Shown: positions 10,934 to 19,172, counted from the first letter of the stretch. The stretch: DNA of 64,000 bases from DASPHG01 sp035629775 (GCA_035629775.1 DASPHG010000042.1:12333-76332), one strand, 5' to 3'. The notes: generated by a model not told the origin, from the sequence alone. Translations and numbers: made by a program.

Positions 10934-11614
10934 ATGACTCGCACGGACTCCCTGTTCTTCCGTGCGCTCGAACCCGAGGACGGCTGGGTCGGGCAGCGCA
11001 CGGTCACAAGCGCGTCGCAGCGCGCGCGGATGCTCGACGCGATCGCGCGCGCGGTCGCGCAGAAGGGCTACGCCCGCGTGACCGTCGGCGACGTCGTGGC
11101 CGACGCCGGCGTGTCTCGGCGGACCTTCTACGAGCAGTTCAAGGACAAGGAGGCCTGCTTCCTCGCGGCCTACGCCACGGGAACCGAGGCGCTGATTCGC
11201 GACATGGTCGAGGCCTCGCTCGCGTTCACCCCCGACGCGGACTGGCGCGACGTGCTCGAGGCCGCGATCGACACCTACGTCACCACGCTCGCGGACGATC
11301 CCGAGTTCGCGCGCACGTTCCTGGTGGACGTGCTCGGCGCCGGCCCGGCCGCCGTCGAGCTGCGCCGGCAGGTCTACGAGCAGTTCGTCCAGCAGTACGT
11401 GATCCTCGCGCGGCGCGCGGCGCGCCAGCAGCCGGAGCTCGGGGAGGTGCCCGAGATCTACCTGCGCGCGCTCGTCGGCGGGATTGGCGAGCTCGTCCAG
11501 CAGCACGTGCTGACGCGGGACGCTAAGAGCCTCGTCGAGCTGCGCCCCGTGCTCGTCCAGCTCGTCAAGGCCGTCATCCAGGGCGCCGGCGTTCCAGCCG
11601 CAGTGGCGCGTTAG
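10934..11614 (+). CDS. TetR-family transcriptional regulator
   Basis: 226 residues from ATG 10934, preceded by GGAGG (10921-10925) with 8-bp spacing; the upstream in-frame ATG at 10919 contains this ribosome site and is less likely. The N-terminal helix-turn-helix is typical (RMLDAIARAVAQKGYARVT, VADAGVSRRTFYEQFKDKEA). The C-terminal ligand/dimer domain is helical without a named subfamily. It sits between two homologous arms of secreted redox genes, and the 16-bp palindrome occurs before itself and before both arms, so it probably represses all three units. The inducer is unknown. Confidence 0.92.
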   Translation: MTRTDSLFFRALEPEDGWVGQRTVTSASQRARMLDAIARAVAQKGYARVTVGDVVADAGVSRRTFYEQFKDKEACFLAAYATGTEALIRDMVEASLAFTPDADWRDVLEAAIDTYVTTLADDPEFARTFLVDVLGAGPAAVELRRQVYEQFVQQYVILARRAARQQPELGEVPEIYLRALVGGIGELVQQHVLTRDAKSLVELRPVLVQLVKAVIQGAGVPAAVAR

Positions 11615-11685
11615 CGCAACCGCCGCCGCAAGAAGCACAGAGGTGACGCGTTCAGTGGCCACGATGTGGTTAACTCACACGTTCC

Positions 11686-11701
11686 GGTACGCATCCGTAC
11701 C
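11686..11701. promoter_or_regulatory. 16-bp palindromic operator, site 3 (perfect copy)
   Basis: GGTACG-CATC-CGTACC, a perfect inverted repeat with 6-bp arms, 35 bp before the ATG of the second copper protein. The 121-bp gap between tetR and this gene contains no convincing -35/-10 pair by eye, so the exact promoter is undetermined. Confidence 0.7.
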
Positions 11702-11735
11702 AGGGGCAAGCGGTCATTTCTACGTGGGGGGAAAC

Positions 11736-13526
11736 ATGATTTCCAAGGTCGTCGGAGCGCTTGCGCTCACGATTCTGCTGCTCGTTCCTGCGAGCGCGTC
11801 GGCTCAGAGGATCGACCGCGTGCCGACGCCCGAGCTCGACCCCCTCGGCCTCGACATCAGCCCGCGCCCCTGCTCGTATGAGGGCGGGGACGAGTTCGAG
11901 AAGCAGTTCTACAAGGCCGAAGGCTGGAAGGGCCCGGACTACACGCGTTATCCGGGCGCATGCCAGCGCATGCGCTTCTCCTACGGCCCGATCGCGGTGA
12001 AGCCGGGCCAGAACGACGTCCTGATCAACCCGGTGACGATCGAGAAGCCGATGGCCGACGGCTACATCACCCGCTTCCGACCGAACCTCGTCCGCGCGGA
12101 CGGCACGGTGCCGCCCGTCGAGCAGGTGCACCTCCACCACGGCACCTGGATCTCCTACCCCGAGTACGGCAGCGGACCGTTCTTCGCGGCCGGCGAGGAG
12201 AAGACCGTGGCGCCCTTCCCCCACGGCTTCGGCATGCCGGTCAAGGCGACCGACACGTGGCTCCTGCTGTACATGGTCCACTCGGCCGTCGTGCAGCCGA
12301 TGGAGGTCTACATCATCTACGACGTCGACTTCATCCCGAAGGCGCAGGGCGACGACCTGGGCATGAAGTCCGCCTACCCGCTGTGGCTCGACGTGCGCCC
12401 CTCGGGCTACCCGGTCTTCAACACGCAGCGCCAGTTCGGTGGCAAGGACGACAAGTGCACCTGGCCCAGGGAGCAGTGCGCGGACTTCGACCCCTACGGC
12501 AAGCAGATCGTGGGCCAGGGCGAGCCGGGCAACGGCAAGGGCGAGGATTGGACCTTCCCCGAGAAGGGCGAGACGTTCGGACGTGCCGGGCCGTTCAACG
12601 GCGGCACGATCATCGGCATGGGTGGCCACATGCACCCGGGCGGGATTCAGAACGAGATCGACCTGGTCCGTGGCAAGAAGAAGAAGCGCATCTACACGGG
12701 CAAGGCTGTCTACTGGAATCCCAAGAACAAGAAGAAGGGCGGGGGTCCGAAGGACTCCTGGGACTTCTCCATGCCGGTCGTTGGCAACCCGTTCTGGGGT
12801 GTCCACGTGAAGCCGGGCGACAAGCTCCGGTCGAACGTGACCTACGACACGAAGCTGCAGTCCACCTACGAGAACATGGGCATCGCGGTCAGCCTGCTCG
12901 TCCCCAATGACGAGAACGGCAAGCCGCAGGCGCCCGGTCTCAACCCGTTCAAGGCCAAGGTCGACCGCTCGAGGAATTGCTACCGCAAGGGCGGCCTGAA
13001 GAAGTCGGGGATCCAGAAGAAGAAGAAGGTGCTCTGCACGCAGGGCGTCGTCACCCACGGGCACCTGGCCGAGAACGCGAACCGCGGTGGGCCCAGCGGC
13101 AAGTGGGATGCGACGAGCTTCGGCGAGACCAACGAGGTCGCGATCGCCGACTTCCTCTACGTGCCGGGCGACCTCTCGACGCGTACGTCGATGGGCATCC
13201 CGGAGGTGAAGCTCGGCGAGAGCGTGCGCTTCACGAACTTCGAGGGCGGGGCGATCTACCACACGATCACCTCGTGCGCGTACCCATGCCTCGGGCAGAC
13301 GGGTGCCGCGTTCCCGCTCGCCGACGGAGAGACGAGCAAGGGCCGGCAGGTCGACCTGGACTCGTCCGAGCTCGGCTTCGGCACGCCCGCGATCGGGCCT
13401 GCCAAGCAGACGCTCGAGTGGTCGGTCGACGTGACCAAGGAGCAGGGCTACAAGCCAGGTGAGGTGGTCACGTACTTCTGCCGCATCCATCCCTTCATGC
13501 GCGGCGCGTTCGAGGTGAAGGAATGA
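11736..13526 (+). CDS. Secreted PHM-like copper protein fused to a cupredoxin (paralogue 2)
   Basis: 596 residues; ATG 11736 follows a GGGGGGA ribosome site. Signal peptide ends around ASASA. Full-length similarity to the 7199 product, with all candidate copper ligands kept: His134/His135 (HLHHGTW), His182 (MVHSA), His298/His300 (GGHMHPGG), Met381 (YENMGI), and the cupredoxin set His509, C582-R-I-H585-P-F-M588. It is much richer in lysine (RGKKKKRIY, KNKKKGGG, QKKKKVL) than the first copy, giving a basic surface. First gene of the second arm; its stop overlaps a 22-codon micro-ORF leading to the amidohydrolase. Confidence 0.82.
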   Translation: MISKVVGALALTILLLVPASASAQRIDRVPTPELDPLGLDISPRPCSYEGGDEFEKQFYKAEGWKGPDYTRYPGACQRMRFSYGPIAVKPGQNDVLINPVTIEKPMADGYITRFRPNLVRADGTVPPVEQVHLHHGTWISYPEYGSGPFFAAGEEKTVAPFPHGFGMPVKATDTWLLLYMVHSAVVQPMEVYIIYDVDFIPKAQGDDLGMKSAYPLWLDVRPSGYPVFNTQRQFGGKDDKCTWPREQCADFDPYGKQIVGQGEPGNGKGEDWTFPEKGETFGRAGPFNGGTIIGMGGHMHPGGIQNEIDLVRGKKKKRIYTGKAVYWNPKNKKKGGGPKDSWDFSMPVVGNPFWGVHVKPGDKLRSNVTYDTKLQSTYENMGIAVSLLVPNDENGKPQAPGLNPFKAKVDRSRNCYRKGGLKKSGIQKKKKVLCTQGVVTHGHLAENANRGGPSGKWDATSFGETNEVAIADFLYVPGDLSTRTSMGIPEVKLGESVRFTNFEGGAIYHTITSCAYPCLGQTGAAFPLADGETSKGRQVDLDSSELGFGTPAIGPAKQTLEWSVDVTKEQGYKPGEVVTYFCRIHPFMRGAFEVKE

Positions 13527-13591
13527 GCACGCTCTGCACTAGCGCGATGTCGTCCTGCTCAACGAGCGCCGCGAACGAGGTCAAGGAATGA
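13523..13591 (+). CDS. 22-residue bridging micro-ORF
   Basis: ATG at 13523 overlaps the stop of the copper protein (ATGA) and its own TGA (13589-13591) overlaps the ATG of the amidohydrolase (again ATGA). The predicted peptide has two Cys, two Met and seven Ser, and ends NEVKE, close to the FEVKE end of the upstream protein: the 15-bp strings at 13512-13526 and 13577-13591 differ at one base. It may act only to couple translation, or be a remnant of a short tandem duplication. No signal peptide or known family. Confidence 0.4.
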   Translation: MSTLCTSAMSSCSTSAANEVKE

Positions 13592-15321
13592 CCGACTGGG
13601 GGGAGTGGGCACCGCTTCGTTCTCCGCGCGCGCGGGACGCGTGGGAGACGATGCCGGAGGACCTGCCGGTGGACGTGCTGCCGTGCTCGAACGACGAGTT
13701 CTTCCCGCCGCCGCCGAACGCGCGGCAGAAGGCGATCATGGCGCTGGCCGACGCCGAGACCGAGCGGTGGCGGCGGAAGTTCAACATGAGCCGGCGCGAG
13801 TTCGTCCGCACCTCGGGGGCCATGGCGATCGGGTTCTGGGCGATCGACGTGATCCAGCCCGGGATCTACGGCAACTACGGCGGCGCGAGCGCCGTCTCCA
13901 CCGGCCGCCCCGACGCGTGCGACCTCGAATGGGCGGGGCGCAAGGGGCTCGAGACGGTGAAGAACCTGCCGGGCGAGTTCGTCTTCGACGTGCAGTCGCA
14001 CCACGTGGACCCGGACGGGATGTGGCGGGTCACGAACCCGGCCATCCACGCGTTCTTCAACGCCGTGTGGCCGCAGACGCGTGAGGGCGGTGAGGCCGAC
14101 CCGATCGAGAACCTCTCGCGCTACCACTACCTGAAGGAGATCTACCTCGACTCGGCCACGACCTGCACGGTCCTGTCGGTGGTGCCGACCTCGCCCGACA
14201 CGAACAATCCGCTGCCGGTCGAGGAGGCCTCGCAGACGATCGACGTGGTCAACGAGCTCGCGCGCTCCAAGCGGAGCGTGATGCACGCCTTCGTCATGCC
14301 GAACCGCGGCGGGTCGGGCGACAGCTCGCCGACGGTCGAGCCGCTGTACCTCGAGGAGGAGATGCAGCTGATGTTCGACCGCGCGGACAAGTACCGCGAT
14401 CGGCTGCGCGGCTGGAAGACCTACTGCGCGTGGGGCGACGTCCCGAACGCGAGTGGCTGGTTCCTCGACTCGGACACGGGCATGCGGTTCCTCGAGAACG
14501 TTCAGGCGGTCTCGAAGAAGTACCCGCAGATCCCGCCGACGGTCGCGACCCACAAGGGCTTCGCGCTGCCGGGCTTCGACCAGCGGGCGGCTGCGCCGCG
14601 CGACGTCGGGCCGGCCGCGAAGGCGAACCCGGGCGTGAACATCATCGTCTACCACTCGGGCTACGACACGGGCGACACGCAGCGCGCTTACCGCGGCGAC
14701 GCCCAGGCGGACTCCATGTCGAACACGGTGGACGGGCTGATCAAGAGCCTGCGCGAGAACAAGTGGGACGCCTCGCACCACCGCAAGAAGGGCAAGAAGT
14801 TCGGCAACGTGCCGAACGTCTGGGCCGAGCTCGGGTCCGTATGGCGGGACGTGATGAACGACCCCGACCAGGCCGCCCACCTGCTCGGCAAGCTCATCAA
14901 CCACGTCGGCCCGAAGCGGATCTGCTGGGGCACCGATTCGCTCTGGTACGGGTCGCCGCAGCCGGAGATCGTCGGCATGCGCCGGTTCGAGTTCACCGCG
15001 AAGGGCAAGGAGCTCTACGGCCTGCCCTTCGGCCTGGAGGGCGATGTCGAGGATCCGACGCGGAAGGCGCCGACCCCGGCGCGCACGATCCGCAACGGCA
15101 TCCTCGGCCGCAACGTCGCCAAGGCGTACAAGGTCAACCCGGACAAGAAGCGGCACGAGATCAGCTGCGACCAGGTGAACGCGCTGCGTGACGACGAGTA
15201 CACGCTGACGCGTAAGAACCACCTGCTCGAGACGCGCCCGTTTGCGTCAAATGTCGCACCCGGCGCGCGCACACGGCGCGAGGTCTGGAAGTCGATCACG
15301 ACAGGCCCGTGGTCCCCGTAA
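13588..15321 (+). CDS. Tat-exported amidohydrolase-superfamily protein
   Basis: 577 residues. A twin-arginine motif, SRREF (Arg69-Arg70), is followed by a hydrophobic stretch, preceded by a long 66-residue cytoplasmic-type extension; an internal ATG at 13786 would start directly at the Tat motif. The mature part is a TIM-barrel amidohydrolase-2-like protein: QSHHVDP near the first strand, HKGF and YHSGYD as later metal/substrate histidines, and CWGTDSLWYGSP as the terminal Asp region. Folded export would suit metal loading in the cytoplasm. Substrate unknown; co-transcription with the redox proteins suggests it hydrolyses the same compound or an oxidation product. Confidence 0.82.
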   Translation: MTDWGEWAPLRSPRARDAWETMPEDLPVDVLPCSNDEFFPPPPNARQKAIMALADAETERWRRKFNMSRREFVRTSGAMAIGFWAIDVIQPGIYGNYGGASAVSTGRPDACDLEWAGRKGLETVKNLPGEFVFDVQSHHVDPDGMWRVTNPAIHAFFNAVWPQTREGGEADPIENLSRYHYLKEIYLDSATTCTVLSVVPTSPDTNNPLPVEEASQTIDVVNELARSKRSVMHAFVMPNRGGSGDSSPTVEPLYLEEEMQLMFDRADKYRDRLRGWKTYCAWGDVPNASGWFLDSDTGMRFLENVQAVSKKYPQIPPTVATHKGFALPGFDQRAAAPRDVGPAAKANPGVNIIVYHSGYDTGDTQRAYRGDAQADSMSNTVDGLIKSLRENKWDASHHRKKGKKFGNVPNVWAELGSVWRDVMNDPDQAAHLLGKLINHVGPKRICWGTDSLWYGSPQPEIVGMRRFEFTAKGKELYGLPFGLEGDVEDPTRKAPTPARTIRNGILGRNVAKAYKVNPDKKRHEISCDQVNALRDDEYTLTRKNHLLETRPFASNVAPGARTRREVWKSITTGPWSP

Positions 15322-17456
15322 GACTCCGCACGGGCGTTCTCGCGGTCATCGCGACAGGCGCCCTCGCGGTGCCGTCGACGTCCGCCGCGGACGGGGTATC
15401 CGTCCGGGTCAAGACCGCCACGCAGGCACAGGTGCTCCAGACCGGCAAGCTGCTGGTGCGCGTGGCCGCGAACCACGCGACCCGAGTGCGGCTGAGTGCC
15501 CTGGTCGGGAAGAAGGCCGTCGCGAAACGAAAGACCGTCAAGGTCAAGAAGGGCAAGGCTCGGACCGCCGCTCTCAAGCTCAACAAGCGCGGCCAGCAGT
15601 CCCTCGCCGGCTGCTCCGCCAAGCGGGTCACGGTCCTGGGCCGGGCGCTCGGTACCCCCGGTCTGCAGGCGCGCCAGAGCCGTCGGCTCGGCCTGAAAGC
15701 CCCCGGTGGCGAGTGGCCCCACTACAGCGGGACCCTCGACGGTCACCGCGAGCAGACCGCGGAGAAGTCGATCACGACGGACAACGTGTCCGAGCTCGGG
15801 GTCGCCTGGCAGATGCCCACGCCGGACGGCGGCCTGATCCACTCGACCCCGGTGCTCGCCGCCGGCTGCGTGTTCTTCGGGACCGAGCTCGGCAACGTCT
15901 ACGCGGTGAACGCCGACACGGGCGCGCTGGTGTGGAAGCAGGCCTTGGGCGAGGGCCGCGAGGGCAGCAACTCCTTCCAGGGCGCGGGGATCGTCGGCGC
16001 GCCGGCCGTCTCCGGCCGCACGGTCTACGTGGGCGCCACGACTCCCAAGGCCTCGGTCCTGTCGGCCCTCGACCGGGCCACGGGCAAGGTCATCTGGAAG
16101 CGCGTGGTCGACAAGGATCCGGGTGGCGGCCTCGACTCGAGCCCGGTGCCGTTCAAGGGGATGGTCTTCCAGGCGTTCAAGGGCGACGAGTCGAGCGACC
16201 ACTCGAACCCGGGCTTCGTGATCGTCGACGCGTCGCGCAAGCGCCGCGGGAAGATCCTCGTCAAGACGCACAACATCCCGGCGAAGGACTACGAGGAGGG
16301 CTACCGCGGCAGCTCGACCATCAACACGCCCGCGGTCGACGTCAAGAAGATGCTGGTCTTCGCCGGCACCGGCAACCCGGCGAGCCAGAAGCAGCATCCG
16401 ATCTCGAACTCGCTGATCAAGATCGACGCCGATCCTGACTCGAAGACGTTCGGGAAGATCCTGGCGTCCGCTCGCGGCACCTCGGACAGCTACCCCTTCC
16501 CGGACGACATCGAGTCCCCTGTCTGCCAGAGCGAGGAGCAGTGGCCGATCGGCCGCTTCTCGTGCGCGCAGTTCGACTTCAACTTCCTCGCGTCACCCAA
16601 CCTGTGGACGAACTCCGAGGGGCGCCAGATGTTCGGCGGCCTCCAGAAGTCGGGCGTGTACACCGCGGTCTACACCGACACGATGGAGATCGCATGGCAG
16701 GCGACGGTCGGCGTGCCGTGCCTGGCGTGCAACCTGAGCTCGACGGCGGTCGACGCGAACGGCATCTACATCGCGGTGACGGGCGGCAACCTGTTCTCGC
16801 TCAACCGCGACACCGGCGCGGTTCAGTGGGCCACGCCCGTGACCGGGACCCTGCGCTACAACGGCGTGGCCGTGGCGAACGGCATCGTCTACAGCCTGAA
16901 CGACGCAATGGGCGCGCTGCAAGCGTTCGACGCCGCGAACGGCCTCCCGCTGTTCACGCACTCCTTCATGGACGACACCCAGACGCAGATGCACGACATC
17001 GGTAACTCGAGCGGCGTTTCCGTCGCGCGCAACATGGTCTTTGCCACCGCGCAGTCGGACAACACCAGCACGCTGTTCGCGCTCAAGCGCGGCGCCACCG
17101 GCGACCCCGGAGGCGGAGGCGGAGGCGGCGGTGGTGAGGAGGAGCCACCTCCTCCGGACGACGGCGGTGGTGGCGGCGAGCCCGCCGCAGAGGGCATCAT
17201 CGCCACCGGCCCGGGCGCCACGAACTACGGCTACCTGACGCCGATCGTCCTGGTCAACCAGGGCGGCACGGCCTCCTACACGAACGCCGACGCCGTGAAG
17301 CACAACGTCTCGTCCACGGAGGGCCTATTCCGCAGCGAGCTGGCGAACACCGGTGAGACGCTTCAGGTCGAGGGCGTGGACAAGCTCGAGCCCGGCACAT
17401 ACGACTTCATCTGCGAGCCGCATCCGGGGATGAAGGGCCAGCTGATCGTCCAGTGA
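15309..17456 (+). CDS. Secreted PQQ-type propeller fused to a cupredoxin (paralogue 2)
   Basis: 715 residues from GTG 15309, which overlaps the amidohydrolase end by 13 bp; no strong ribosome site, so coupling is likely. Signal peptide ends near STSA. Compared with the 9031 product it has an extra N-terminal domain of about 100 residues, basic and Ig-like in pattern (KRKTVKVKKGKARTA), then the same propeller (NVYAVNADTGALVWKQ, conserved CxxC in VPCLACNL), a Gly/Glu/Pro linker and a cupredoxin with His665 and C702-E-P-H705-P-G-M708. Same proposed role, probably with a different substrate or surface attachment. Confidence 0.82.
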   Translation: MVPVRLRTGVLAVIATGALAVPSTSAADGVSVRVKTATQAQVLQTGKLLVRVAANHATRVRLSALVGKKAVAKRKTVKVKKGKARTAALKLNKRGQQSLAGCSAKRVTVLGRALGTPGLQARQSRRLGLKAPGGEWPHYSGTLDGHREQTAEKSITTDNVSELGVAWQMPTPDGGLIHSTPVLAAGCVFFGTELGNVYAVNADTGALVWKQALGEGREGSNSFQGAGIVGAPAVSGRTVYVGATTPKASVLSALDRATGKVIWKRVVDKDPGGGLDSSPVPFKGMVFQAFKGDESSDHSNPGFVIVDASRKRRGKILVKTHNIPAKDYEEGYRGSSTINTPAVDVKKMLVFAGTGNPASQKQHPISNSLIKIDADPDSKTFGKILASARGTSDSYPFPDDIESPVCQSEEQWPIGRFSCAQFDFNFLASPNLWTNSEGRQMFGGLQKSGVYTAVYTDTMEIAWQATVGVPCLACNLSSTAVDANGIYIAVTGGNLFSLNRDTGAVQWATPVTGTLRYNGVAVANGIVYSLNDAMGALQAFDAANGLPLFTHSFMDDTQTQMHDIGNSSGVSVARNMVFATAQSDNTSTLFALKRGATGDPGGGGGGGGGEEEPPPPDDGGGGGEPAAEGIIATGPGATNYGYLTPIVLVNQGGTASYTNADAVKHNVSSTEGLFRSELANTGETLQVEGVDKLEPGTYDFICEPHPGMKGQLIVQ

Positions 17457-18214
17457 TGAGGACGCGCGCTCGCATCGCGACGCTCGCCGGCGTGGCCGTA
17501 CTCGCCATCGGCGCCTACGCGATCGCGGACGAGATCGAGGGGACCGACGCGGGCGACAAGCTGACCGGCACCGAGCAGGCGGACCAGATCACGGGGGAGC
17601 GCGGCGACGACACGCTCGAGGGCCTCGGCGGCGATGACACGCTCGACGGCGGCGGGGACAGCGACAAGGTCCTGGGCGGCGCGGGCAATGACAAGGTCTT
17701 CGGCGCCGACTGCGAGCTCGGCGAGCTCGGCCGCGTCTGCGACAACATCGGCCGGGACGTCCTGAAGGGCGGGCCGGGCAACGACGACATCCGCGCCAAT
17801 GCGTGCTCGGACAATCCGGACTGCCAGGCGGCCACGAACATCAGCCTCGGCACGCGGATGGTCGGCGGCCCCGGCGACGATTCGATGCTGGGCGCCGAGA
17901 AGCGCGACGTGTCGTCCGGAAACGCGGGCAACGACACCGCGCGCGGCTTCCTGGGACGCGACTCGCTGATGGGCGGGAAGGGCGACGACATCGTGGACGG
18001 CGGCGCCGGCAACGACCGGCTATGGGGCCACGGCGGCAAGGACGAGCTGACCGGCGGCAAGGGCCGCGACCGGCTCTCGGCGGGCAACGGCCGGGACAAG
18101 GTGCACGCGCTCGACGGAAAGCGCGACCGGGTCAAGTGCGGCAAGGGCCGCGACACCGCGACCGTGGACAAGAAGGACCGCGTGCGCGGCTGCGAGCAGA
18201 CCTCGCGCGGCTAG
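17456..18214 (+). CDS. Secreted Gly/Asp repeat protein of the hemolysin-type Ca-binding kind
   Basis: 252 residues; ATG 17456 overlaps the previous stop (TGATG). An N-terminal signal is followed by degenerate nonapeptide repeats of the GGxGxDxx type (GERGDDTLEGLGGDDTLDGG, GGKGDDIVDGGAGNDRLWG), which in this family bind calcium and fold as a parallel beta-roll outside the cell. Four cysteines in DCELGELGRVC and CSDNPDC could form disulfides. No toxin or protease domain is present, so it is a stand-alone beta-roll. Last gene of the second arm; it may stabilise or localise the secreted enzymes. Confidence 0.85.
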   Translation: MRTRARIATLAGVAVLAIGAYAIADEIEGTDAGDKLTGTEQADQITGERGDDTLEGLGGDDTLDGGGDSDKVLGGAGNDKVFGADCELGELGRVCDNIGRDVLKGGPGNDDIRANACSDNPDCQAATNISLGTRMVGGPGDDSMLGAEKRDVSSGNAGNDTARGFLGRDSLMGGKGDDIVDGGAGNDRLWGHGGKDELTGGKGRDRLSAGNGRDKVHALDGKRDRVKCGKGRDTATVDKKDRVRGCEQTSRG

Positions 18215-18254
18215 CGCAACAAACGGGCTCCGTCCCCTTTCGTTGCGCGGCTAG
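18205..18254. repeat. 31-nt palindrome (site A) inside a 10-bp direct repeat
   Basis: Arms GCAACAAACGGG and CCCTTTCGTTGC surround the centre CTCCGTC (18217-18247). The direct repeat GCGCGGCTAG occurs at 18205-18214 and again at 18245-18254, resembling a target duplication; it contains the stop of the upstream gene (18212-18214) and that of the convergent hydrolase (18251-18253). The hairpin can serve as a bidirectional terminator. A near-identical 31-mer (27/31) is at 57237-57267 in the same convergent setting. Confidence 0.6.
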
Positions 18255-19162
18255 CCGGCCACGTCCGCCGGCTCCGGCGTTCGCTCGGCTCCGCGGCGCG
18301 CCGTCTTCTCGATCCCGCCCAGGATCCGCGGCCATATGCCGCGCGGCAGGTCGTGGCCCATCCCGTCGATCAGCTCGAGCTTCGCGTTCGGGATCGCCTT
18401 CGCCGTGGCCCGGCCGCCGGAAGGACGGACCAGCCGGTCGGCCTTCCCGTGGATCACGAGTGTGGGCGCCTCGATGCGGCGCAGGTCGGCGCTCCGGTTG
18501 CCGCTCGCCAGGATCGCGCCGAGCTGGCGGGCGAAGCCGTGCGGGTCGAGGCCGCGGTCCCACGCCTGGCCCGCGAGCTCGCGCAGCTCGTCGTCATCCC
18601 GCTCGAAGGCCGGCGAGCCGACGAGCTTGAAGAGCTTGACGAGCCGCTCCTGGTAGTCCTCGCGACTCGCGGCGGGCTTCTGGAGGAAGACGGGCAGGAT
18701 CCGCGGCGCTGGCTGGCCCGACCAGCGGCTGCCGGTGCTGGACATGATCGAGACGAGTGACTCGACGCGCTCCGGCGCCCGCGCCGCCATCGTCTGGGCG
18801 ATCATGCCGCCCATCGACGCGCCCACCACGTGTGCGCGCTCGATCCCCAGCTCGCCGAGAAGCCCCAGCCCGTCGTCGGCCATGTCTGCCAGCAGGTAGG
18901 GGGGCTGCTTGACGCGGCGGGTCATGATCTGGGGCATCGTGGGCGTCGGTGCATCGTCCAGGCGCGTCGAGCGGCCGACGTCGCGGTTGTCGTAGCGGAT
19001 CACGAAGAAGCCGCGCTCAGCGAGCTCGCGGCAGAAGTCCTCGTGCCACCCGAGCATCTGGGTTCCGAGCCCCATGACCAGCAGGACCGCCGGGCGGTCC
19101 GGATCGCCGAACGGCTCGTAGCACAGCTCGACGTCGCCGACCTTGCAGAAGCGCTCGTCCAT
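18251..19162 (-). CDS. Alpha/beta hydrolase
   Basis: 303 residues from ATG 19162; a GTG at 19183 would add seven residues and overlap the upstream stop. Alpha/beta-hydrolase fold with nucleophile elbow GASMGG, acid in HGKADRL and catalytic His in GMGHD; oxyanion region VMGLGTQMLGWHEDF. Related to the many esterase/haloperoxidase-like hydrolases of Actinobacteria; the substrate cannot be told. No signal peptide, so cytoplasmic. Last gene of a minus-strand run beginning at 24297, 10 bp from the acylase gene. Confidence 0.9.
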   Translation of the reverse strand: MDERFCKVGDVELCYEPFGDPDRPAVLLVMGLGTQMLGWHEDFCRELAERGFFVIRYDNRDVGRSTRLDDAPTPTMPQIMTRRVKQPPYLLADMADDGLGLLGELGIERAHVVGASMGGMIAQTMAARAPERVESLVSIMSSTGSRWSGQPAPRILPVFLQKPAASREDYQERLVKLFKLVGSPAFERDDDELRELAGQAWDRGLDPHGFARQLGAILASGNRSADLRRIEAPTLVIHGKADRLVRPSGGRATAKAIPNAKLELIDGMGHDLPRGIWPRILGGIEKTARRGAERTPEPADVAG

Positions 19163-19172
19163 GGGCCGGACG

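Noticed and set aside
8980..11007. 675-codon antisense frame across the propeller and tetR genes
   Set aside because: Shadow of GC-rich coding on the plus strand; no domain signals.
11640..11685. Promoter for the second arm (GTGACG / TTAACT)
   Set aside because: The spacing is 21 bp and both boxes are weak; no pair met a reasonable standard.
11670..13490. 606-codon open frame antisense to the second copper protein
   Set aside because: The sense frame has signal peptide, conserved ligands and a paralogue; the antisense product is Arg/Val/Leu-biased, as expected from third-position GC bias.
17456..18214. RTX toxin
   Set aside because: Only Gly/Asp repeats are present; no pore-forming or protease domain and no type I secretion genes nearby.
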